A stretch of DNA of 64,000 nt, taken from the NCBI GenBank assembly GCA_964531095.1, contig CAZHED010000019.1:36085-100084 (forward strand), written 5' to 3'. Of this stretch, positions 58,340-64,000 are shown one piece after another. The notes beneath the pieces are model-generated. The model had not been told where the DNA came from and did no database searches. It saw nothing but the letters and a program-made list of their open reading frames with translations. This DNA is from Palsa-1150 sp964531095 (lineage in GTDB: Bacteria > Myxococcota_A > Polyangia > Polyangiales > Polyangiaceae). The first letter of the stretch is position 1; each line of letters starts with the position of its first letter. Made by a program: the position numbers and the translations under genes.

Positions 58340-60568
58340 TCAGAAGGACTCTCCGATGCCGAATGCGACGGCAATGGGCAGCACGCTGAAGAGGACCGGA
58401 GGGTCACCAAACGCCGCGTCAAATTGCGTGGGGTCGCTCTTCCCTAGAATCTGGAATCCGGGGATCCGGTAGCCAACGTCCAGCCGGATCGGGACCACCG
58501 GTGTATCGTAGCGCGCGCCGACGCCGCACGACATGTGGAGGTAGTTGAACCGCAGCGCTCGCGCGTTGGGGTTCGACGGGTATGACCGAAAGAGAACGTA
58601 CTGGGAGACGTCGCCTGCATCGCAGAACAGCACCCCGCCCCATGGGCCAGACGAGGCGATACGCAGCTCGGCCGTGGCTTCCCACTGCGTGAAGCCGCCG
58701 ATCGGGCTCGAGCAAAGCGGATTCTTTTGAAGGTCGCCGGCGGAGACCAAGTTCGGATCGCAATTGTTCGCGGCTTGCGCTCTCGCGGTGAGCGGATTGA
58801 GAAATGGAACGAAGCCGTGGGGAGCAACGCCGCGCAGCGGATAGCCGCGATTCGAGTTCGGCCCTCCCGAAAAGAATCCGCGGAAGTACACTGTCTGGAT
58901 GTCGGTCGCGGTAGCGCCCGCGGGAAGTCCGTTCTCCACGCTCTGTCCGTAGTTTACGGGGAAGAGAAGCCCGAGCGTGCCGCTCACTGCGAACGTCACG
59001 TCGCGCGTGATGGGAATGTAGCCTTCGACGTCAGGCTGGACCCGCCAGTCCGTCGCCGTGCCGCCGAATGGGCCTCCGGCGACTTGTAGGTCGATATTCG
59101 CGGCGAAGCCGGCGTGTGTGTGAACGGGGTTGTCGCGGAAGTCGATTTGAGTGACCAGCTGAGGGAACGACAGGAGCACGGTCGGCAGAGACGGGTCGAG
59201 CTGCTGTCCAGGGTAGGTGAACGGCTTTTCCCCCTGGAAGTTGTAGGCGAGGGTCGTAAACAGGTGTTTGCCGAACCGGCGCTCCACGCCGGCCGAAACC
59301 TTCGGCTCGACGTAGTTCGGCACGACGCTCGGCTCGACGTAGTTCGCCACGCCCTTCTTGGGGGGCGGGCTGGGCTCGACAAGAAGAGGGTAGATATTGA
59401 GCTCGGGCCGAACGAAGGCAGTCGTCCGCGCCTCGAAGGCTCCGGGCTGGCGAAACTGGAGGCGCAAGCGCTGCTCGTAGAAGAGCCGTTGGGGTGTCTG
59501 AAAATCGCTGAGGCTGGTCGGGGAGAAGACGACGCCTGGCTTCAAGTCCACGCTGAAGTCGCGCAGCCCGCCCAGAAGATCGTGATCCTCCCAGCCGGCG
59601 AGCAGGTGCACGTCGGTCTTGATCACGTCGAGCTCCGCGCCTCCTCCTAGCCGAACCGAGCGGAGCTGTGCGGGCTGGACCTGGACGACGAGGGGAACCA
59701 CTGGTTTGGGCGGATCCGAGAGGCTCGGGACGATCTGCACCGCGCTGAACACTTCGAGGTCGAGCAGCGCCTGGGTGCTGGAGTCGATCTCCGTGGACGA
59801 GAATGGCCTTCCCGCGCGCATGTTCATCACGCGGCGAAGCACCCTCTCGTCGATCTCCTGCGGCCGCGGACCAGCCCCGTCGGGATCGAGCCCCACGAAC
59901 GTGATCGGTCCGTAGACCGTGGGGATTCCGGGGTTCACGGTGATCGCGTAGTCGATCGCATGCGACGGCAAGTCGACGTGCGCCTCGGCCCGGACAGTCG
60001 CGTACGCGTAGCCAGTGCTCACGAGCGCGCGAAGGACCGCCGCCTGAGCGTCTGCGTAGGCATTCTCGTCGAACCGCTTGCCACGCGGCAGCGCGCTCTC
60101 GGCGGCAACGCGGACGGCCGTGGCCGTCGCCTTGGAAAGGGGGCCCAGCTGGTCAATGCGCGTATCGCCGTTGAGGACCGGCTCTCCTTCCGCGACCACG
60201 ATCTCGATACGGACTCGATCGGGGCTCGTGTGAATGACACGAGCGACGCGGGCGCGCGCTTCGAAGAAGCCTCGAGCACGGTAGAAGCGTTCGACGCGCG
60301 CGAGGTCACGCTGAAGGACGGACGGGTCGTAGATGCTGTAGTCGTTCGCCACGCCGCTGAGGAGACCCAGAAACCGCGGACTCTCCGTCGTGGCGAGCTT
60401 GTCGCCAAGCGCGCGCGCGTCGATCGACGTGGCGCCGACGATCCGCACCGAGTCGATCGCGGCTCCTCCCTGCGGGATCGAAGCGCAACCGCACGGCGCC
60501 GTCAGCAGCGCGAAGAGCGATGCCCCGACGAAAGTCCGGCCGAACACGAGGGCGAGCGGAGCGGGCAT
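58340..60568 (-). CDS. tamA: TamA/Omp85-family outer-membrane protein
   Basis: An Omp85 family barrel, 742 residues, probable TamA partner of the next gene. The N-terminus has a lipoprotein-like end APCGCAS (Cys26 or Cys28), unusual for Omp85. Three POTRA-like domains follow (about 35-330): SIDARALGDKLATTES, YRARGFFEARARVARVIH, TVYGPITFVGLDPDG and STEIDSSTQALLDLEVFSAVQIVPS. The C-terminal barrel (about 350-742) includes GGPNSNRGYPLRG, the GxRGY-like core of the family, and closes with LDVGYRIPG and GIGESF. A local duplication gives NYVEPSVVPNYVEPKV. ATG 60568 is 45 bases from a divergent gene. Confidence 0.87.
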   Translation of the reverse strand: MPAPLALVFGRTFVGASLFALLTAPCGCASIPQGGAAIDSVRIVGATSIDARALGDKLATTESPRFLGLLSGVANDYSIYDPSVLQRDLARVERFYRARGFFEARARVARVIHTSPDRVRIEIVVAEGEPVLNGDTRIDQLGPLSKATATAVRVAAESALPRGKRFDENAYADAQAAVLRALVSTGYAYATVRAEAHVDLPSHAIDYAITVNPGIPTVYGPITFVGLDPDGAGPRPQEIDERVLRRVMNMRAGRPFSSTEIDSSTQALLDLEVFSAVQIVPSLSDPPKPVVPLVVQVQPAQLRSVRLGGGAELDVIKTDVHLLAGWEDHDLLGGLRDFSVDLKPGVVFSPTSLSDFQTPQRLFYEQRLRLQFRQPGAFEARTTAFVRPELNIYPLLVEPSPPPKKGVANYVEPSVVPNYVEPKVSAGVERRFGKHLFTTLAYNFQGEKPFTYPGQQLDPSLPTVLLSFPQLVTQIDFRDNPVHTHAGFAANIDLQVAGGPFGGTATDWRVQPDVEGYIPITRDVTFAVSGTLGLLFPVNYGQSVENGLPAGATATDIQTVYFRGFFSGGPNSNRGYPLRGVAPHGFVPFLNPLTARAQAANNCDPNLVSAGDLQKNPLCSSPIGGFTQWEATAELRIASSGPWGGVLFCDAGDVSQYVLFRSYPSNPNARALRFNYLHMSCGVGARYDTPVVPIRLDVGYRIPGFQILGKSDPTQFDAAFGDPPVLFSVLPIAVAFGIGESF

Positions 60569-60614
60569 CGGGACGCTGCGGGAGGGCCACTATAGTGCTA
60601 CACACGCGCGGCCA

Positions 60615-61070
60615 ATGCGCATGGCCCCAGCCGCGAGCCTACTTCTCGCGGCGTGCTCCCCCTCCCTTGCGCACCCGCCCTACGTCGCCCAGCCCCAGAG
60701 CGCGCTCGTCGAAGTCGCCGCCTCGCCGCCGCCGGGGCGGGTCGAAGTCGTCCCCGCTCGACCCGGCCATTCGGCCGTTTGGATCGACGGGGAGTGGATC
60801 TGGCGGCGCGGTCGTTGGGCGTGGCTGCCGGGTCGGTGGGTCGAGCCACCGCCCGGTGCGAGCTTCTCCCCTTGGGTTTTCGTTCGCGGCCGCGACGGGC
60901 GCTTGTGGCACGCCGCCGGCGTGTGGCGCGGGGCCCACGGGTCGGTCGTCGATTCCCCGCCGCCGCTTGCCAGCGCAACGGTCGGCTCGTTCGCCGTTGT
61001 GAACGCGAGTGGAGAGACTGAGAACACTGGGCCCACACTGCGCTCGTCGCCGTCCCCGCCCCCGAAGTGA
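60615..61070 (+). CDS. Small lipoprotein with YXWxWxxGxW-type repeats
   Basis: A 151-residue lipoprotein. Signal peptide MRMAPAASLLLAAC with lipidation Cys14; the second ATG at 60621 would give Cys12. The core WIDGEWIWRRGRWAWLPGRWVEPPP (about 66-90) holds four Trp in a repeated WxWxxGxW arrangement, then ASFSPWVFVRGRDGRLWHAAGVWRG. This looks like the BcpO/YXWXGXW-repeat family, of unknown function. The C-terminus is Ser/Pro-rich. Divergent from tamA, so it may share envelope-stress regulation (inference). Confidence 0.75.
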   Translation: MRMAPAASLLLAACSPSLAHPPYVAQPQSALVEVAASPPPGRVEVVPARPGHSAVWIDGEWIWRRGRWAWLPGRWVEPPPGASFSPWVFVRGRDGRLWHAAGVWRGAHGSVVDSPPPLASATVGSFAVVNASGETENTGPTLRSSPSPPPK

Positions 61071-61126
61071 CCTAGGTGTGCTTGCCGGTCCCGTGCGGGT
61101 GAGAAGGGGAGGCCTCTGGTTTGCGT

Positions 61127-62116
61127 TCAGGGCTTGTAGCGGGGGTCCGTCAAAAAGTCGTCGTCGGTCAGCGAGCCGAGGAACGCGACAAGATCGCTCT
61201 TGTCTCCGTCGGACAGCGCCAAGGGCTTGATGAGCGGGTCGGCGGCGGGGTCTCCGCGACCGCCTCGCGCATACTGCTCCACGACATCGCGCAGCGTGGC
61301 CAGCGATCCATCGTGCATATACGGCGCACTGACGGCGACGTTGCGCAACGTGGGTACTTTGAATTTGCCGAGGTCCCCGCTCCGGCCCGTGACCGCTTCG
61401 CGACCGGGGTCGCCGCCCGCGACGTAGGTCCCATTGTTGAAGTATCCGCTATTGGTGAGCGAACCGGCGGGATGACAGCGGAAGCACCCGGCCTTTCTGA
61501 AGAAGAGCGCTTCGCCTCGCCGGGCCGCCGAGCCGAAGCGCGTGTCGTCGCCACGGAGATGTCGGTCGTACGGGCTGCTGCGGCTGACCAGGGTTCGCAC
61601 GAAGCTCGCAAGCGCCTGACGTAGCGACTCCGCCGATGGCGGCGCGCCATCGAACGCCGTCGCGAAATCGCGGGCATACGTCGAGTCGCGGCCGACCGCC
61701 GCCACGGCGTCGGCAAGTCTGAGATCCATCTCGGCCGGGTTCTCGATCGGCTGGCCGACGAGGTCTTCGAGCGACCTTGCGCGTCCGTCCCAGAAGAAGG
61801 ACGAGCCCCACGCCCGGTTGACGAGCGCGGCCGCGTTGCGCGTTCCCGTGCGCCCGTCGACTCCCTTGGAGACGGGCGCAACATCGGCGAAAGCGTGCTC
61901 TTGGTGGTGGCAGCTCGCGCACGCGATCGTTCCGGTGCGCGACAGCCGCTTGTCGTAGAAGAGCCGTCGCCCGAGCCTCGCGCGCGCTTCGGTGAGCGGG
62001 CTGTCGGCGGGCGCGACCGCGGCAATCGGGCCCTTGGGGTACCCGGCAGGAGCGCTGTTGTCCGTGAGCGCCCTCACTGGCGACGTATGCTCGCAAGCAC
62101 TGGTCGCCGCCAGCAC
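61127..62116 (-). CDS. MbnH-like di-heme cytochrome c peroxidase family protein
   Basis: A periplasmic di-heme enzyme of the MauG/CcpA/MbnH family, 329 residues from GTG 62116. Two heme-attachment motifs are present: CASCHH (about 66-71) and CFRCH (about 213). FYDKRLSRTGTIACASCHHQEHAFAD, RTGTRNAAALVNRAWGSSFFWDGRA and LRDVVEQYARGG are typical. Translating from CTG 62140, which overlaps the MbnP-like stop as CTGA, gives a proper lipoprotein leader ending LAATSAC; with GTG 62116 the leader is truncated. MbnH enzymes oxidise a tryptophan of their partner MbnP; the neighbour gene fits. Confidence 0.9.
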   Translation of the reverse strand: MLAATSACEHTSPVRALTDNSAPAGYPKGPIAAVAPADSPLTEARARLGRRLFYDKRLSRTGTIACASCHHQEHAFADVAPVSKGVDGRTGTRNAAALVNRAWGSSFFWDGRARSLEDLVGQPIENPAEMDLRLADAVAAVGRDSTYARDFATAFDGAPPSAESLRQALASFVRTLVSRSSPYDRHLRGDDTRFGSAARRGEALFFRKAGCFRCHPAGSLTNSGYFNNGTYVAGGDPGREAVTGRSGDLGKFKVPTLRNVAVSAPYMHDGSLATLRDVVEQYARGGRGDPAADPLIKPLALSDGDKSDLVAFLGSLTDDDFLTDPRYKP

Positions 62117-62136
62117 CAGCAGAACCGCCCGGAGGC

Positions 62137-63165
62137 TCAGGGGTCGAGCACGAAGATGGGGAGTTTGGGTGCGGTTTGCCTCAGCCGCTCCCCGGCGACC
62201 GTCTCGTCGTTGGAGCTCACGAATCCGGGCGTCGTGAGGGGTGGGCCGAAAGAGGTGTCGCCGGCGACGGGAGGCGGGCCGCCGCTCACATCGACGTTTG
62301 CGGTCGCGCCCGCGAAGACCTGATCCATGACGAATCGCAAATGGCGCATCACCGGCCCGGACACGGGCACCGCCAACGACGCATCGATGTGCACGGCCGG
62401 GGCGAACACACTCCCCGTTAGCCCCCCCATTGCGATCGCCGTCAGCGCGTTCAGGGGTCCCACCCCACCATTTGCGCCCGCGTCGACCGAAGCCCCGCCA
62501 TCCGGTGCCAGACCATCGATCTGTCCTTCGTATCGCAGGAAAAGATAGCCGAACGGCGGCGGCCAGCTCATTTGCGAGTCGGTCCAGTAGGCATCCCCGA
62601 TGACGTTAATCGAGTTGCAAGCATCGGTGATCCCGAGCGTGAGGGTCATCCCGCGGAAGCTCCCGGCGGGTGCGCGGATGCTCCACGCCGTCGTCGCCGG
62701 GTCCTCGGCGTTAAAGAAGTGAATGCCGTAGCCCTCCAGCTTTCCTGCGGGGGTAACCAGATCGACCGGCACGAGGCTTCCGTCGCTGCCCACGAGAGTG
62801 ACGTTCGACAGGAAGTAGCGAAGATCGAGCGGGGTCAGCGTACCGCCGCCCGGAAGCACGTTGGGCTGTCCGTAAACCATCGGCTTCCCCCCGAGGTACG
62901 GATCGGTCTGGAAAGTGATGATGGTCCCGCCCGCCTGGTGGATTGGCGGCATCGCGGGACACCCGCCGCCGGCCACGGCGGCGCCGCTGCTCGGTCCCGC
63001 CGCACCGGTGCTCGGTTGCGTGCCGACAGCGGACGGCGATCCGCCATCGGGAGATGACCCTCCGGGTGGGCTCGCCGTGGAAGTTACGCCCCCGCATCCG
63101 GGTACCAACGTCGGTACGGGCGCCGATCCAAGGATAGCGATGAGTACGAGCCACGGCGACCGCAT
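62137..63165 (-). CDS. MbnP-like lipoprotein, partner of MbnH
   Basis: A 342-residue periplasmic lipoprotein (Cys24, LVPGC). After a Ser/Gly/Pro linker (30-65) the mature domain shows GGTIITFQTDPYLGGKP, LDLRYFLSNVTLVGSDG, SIRAPAGSFRGMTLTLGITD and MSWPPPFGYLFLRYEGQ, matching the MbnP family (PF20243). In methanotrophs MbnP binds copper with a kynurenine made by MbnH from Trp. The Trp of MSWPPPF is the natural candidate here. The final 70 residues are Pro/Gly-rich. It precedes the di-heme gene on the same transcript. Copper binding is inferred only from the family. Confidence 0.85.
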   Translation of the reverse strand: MRSPWLVLIAILGSAPVPTLVPGCGGVTSTASPPGGSSPDGGSPSAVGTQPSTGAAGPSSGAAVAGGGCPAMPPIHQAGGTIITFQTDPYLGGKPMVYGQPNVLPGGGTLTPLDLRYFLSNVTLVGSDGSLVPVDLVTPAGKLEGYGIHFFNAEDPATTAWSIRAPAGSFRGMTLTLGITDACNSINVIGDAYWTDSQMSWPPPFGYLFLRYEGQIDGLAPDGGASVDAGANGGVGPLNALTAIAMGGLTGSVFAPAVHIDASLAVPVSGPVMRHLRFVMDQVFAGATANVDVSGGPPPVAGDTSFGPPLTTPGFVSSNDETVAGERLRQTAPKLPIFVLDP

Positions 63166-63698
63166 GGGACCCCGCCTTTCAATCGAGAGGATAACCTATG
63201 CCACTACCAGAGCAGCGTGTCCGTCACTATCGAGCCGGAAGATGTCCGCATTTTGTCCGCCCAAGAACGCGTAGGCACAAGAAAATTCCGATGAGACGGG
63301 CAAGCCATCTTGGCGCCCTATTGAGCAGTGTCGCCAGCGCAAATACATGCTAACCAGTAGATACCCGCAGAAGAGGCATGCAACGCACGATGAGCCGTTG
63401 CTGCCCCGCTGAAGCCGGTCCACATCATCGCACCGGCCACTGCACCCGCGGGTAATGCCTTTTTGATGTCCTTGGATTATTCCGCTTTGGACGGCAGGCA
63501 CCTTCGGGCCGATCGTTCCGAGCGGGTCGGTGTTCGGGGCCGCTTTGGCCGTCAAGGCTGGATTCGTCCGATGTTGCGAGAATCATGGCCCAAAGGCCCC
63601 CTTGGACTGAACTTTCGTCGCCCGACCTGTCCTTCCTTCATCATGGTAAGCCCTGGCTGGTCCGGGGCGGTCCCACGTTCGTGGAGAATGGAGCCCAC
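63166..63698. other. Gene-free stretch of lower GC
   Basis: This 533-base gap separates the MbnP-like gene from the right-edge lipoprotein. By hand count, 63181-63360 is about 53% GC, clearly below the surrounding sequence. Open frames such as 63196-63555 on the minus strand have Cys/Ser-rich, unrecognised translations and no ribosome site. No inverted-repeat ends or transposase motif were seen. Confidence 0.5.
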
Positions 63699-64000
63699 AT
63701 GATTCACGGAAATGGCTCGAGAGTCCGATCCCTGCGGGCTTGGTGGCCTGTCCTTTCTATGATGGCGGCGGCTTGTACCGCACAGGTGGGACCGACCGGT
63801 GGGTCGTCCGGCCCTGGCTCGGGCATTCCGGGCGTTCAAGGCGGCGGGGGTTCGAACCAAGGCCCCGGCGGCGCGGGCGGGACCGGCCCCGGAGCGGCTG
63901 GCGGCAACGCGGCAGGTCCGACCGGCACAACCGGCACTGGCTCGACGGGGACCCCAGCGAATGCGGGTCCGCGCGATCCGGGGCGGGTGACGATCCGGCG
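63699..64000 (+). CDS. Lipoprotein, probable N-terminus of a DUF1592-type cytochrome-like protein, cut by window edge
   Basis: The first 100 codons of a gene that continues beyond the window. ATG 63699 has GGAG at 63690-63693. The signal peptide ends at Cys26 (MMAAAC), then a Gly/Pro/Thr/Ser linker (about 28-88), then GPRDPGRVTIR at the edge. The phrase DPGRVTI followed by a basic residue is the usual opening of DUF1592/DUF1587/DUF1588 proteins of planctomycetes and myxobacteria, which go on RLNRxEYxNTVRDL. This is a prediction about sequence not visible here. An in-frame ATG at 63585 exists but lacks a signal peptide at its start. Confidence 0.7.
   Translation, partial: MIHGNGSRVRSLRAWWPVLSMMAAACTAQVGPTGGSSGPGSGIPGVQGGGGSNQGPGGAGGTGPGAAGGNAAGPTGTTGTGSTGTPANAGPRDPGRVTIR

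Noticed and set aside
55695..58472. 925-codon plus-strand frame opposite tamB
   Set aside because: Arg/Asp/His-rich shadow of the true TamB frame; no domain, no ribosome site.
63196..63555. 119-codon minus-strand gene in the lower-GC gap
   Set aside because: No family, no ribosome site, unusual Cys/Ser content; could not be supported as a gene.

Overview
The window reads as chromosome of a high-GC myxobacterium, most likely of the Polyangiales. The grounds are very GC-rich third codon positions, many lipoproteins with Gly/Ser/Asp-rich linkers, FHA/VWA/PP2C signalling genes, a caspase-like protein under an ECF sigma factor, lipase-maturation-factor and MbnP/MbnH families, and dense GTG/ATG overlapping gene starts. 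Species cannot be read from the sequence. About 54 protein genes, one tRNA gene and one gene relic are supported. No phage, plasmid, rRNA, insertion sequence or CRISPR array was recognised.

Layout. 1-14.7 kb: the start of an EmrA/HlyD-type adaptor gene (cut by the left edge), a surface lipoprotein, and a four-gene tripartite efflux operon on the minus strand (tolC-like, mdtA-like, mdtB-like, mdtC-like), every junction a 4-nt start/stop overlap. A LytS/LytTR two-component pair and a TonB-like protein are divergent from it. 14.8-19.2 kb: OsmC peroxidase, then an ECF sigma factor, a zinc-finger anti-sigma factor and a caspase-fold membrane protein in one overlapping operon, then a VOC protein. 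19.2-22.5 kb: methyltransferase, zeta-class GST, an AraC-regulator relic and a lipoprotein. 22.6-27 kb: an FHA protein, a VWA-FHA protein and a PP2C phosphatase in a row. 27-30.2 kb: a CPBP protease and the nickel-pincer cofactor genes larB and larC, LarC carrying a long His-rich tail. 30.2-35.5 kb: small membrane and hypothetical proteins, a zinc alcohol dehydrogenase, a strictly phased 21-bp tandem array, a VanY peptidase and a metallophosphoesterase.

35.5-41.3 kb: nucleotidyltransferase, an ABC exporter overlapping a sugar-type binding protein, and two importer permeases with no importer ATPase. 41.3-46.6 kb: a thioredoxin-rhodanese fusion and several envelope proteins, including a DUF1565-type Gly-rich lipoprotein. 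46.7-49.1 kb: rpoZ, a methyltransferase and the PLP-homeostasis gene (yggS) in an overlapping run, with a Cys-cluster protein upstream. 49.1-53.5 kb: a lipase-maturation-factor family protein, two tandem paralogous small DNA-binding-like proteins and a PAS hybrid histidine kinase. 53.7-60.6 kb: tRNA-Ser(UGA) abutting a TamA-TamB pair. 60.6-64 kb: a small lipoprotein, an MbnP-MbnH pair, a lower-GC gene-free stretch, and the first 100 codons of what looks like a DUF1592-type lipoprotein cut by the right edge.

Four kinds of overlapping start can be read at operon joints: ATGA, GTGA, TTGA and, at two places where the signal sequence demands it, CTGA. The most unusual items are the ECF/anti-sigma/caspase operon with an EF-hand-like loop, the 24-unit 21-bp array with no length variation, the probable CTG starts, the LarC His tail, and the importer genes fused to an exporter transcript. 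All assignments are from reading the sequence; no database search was run.
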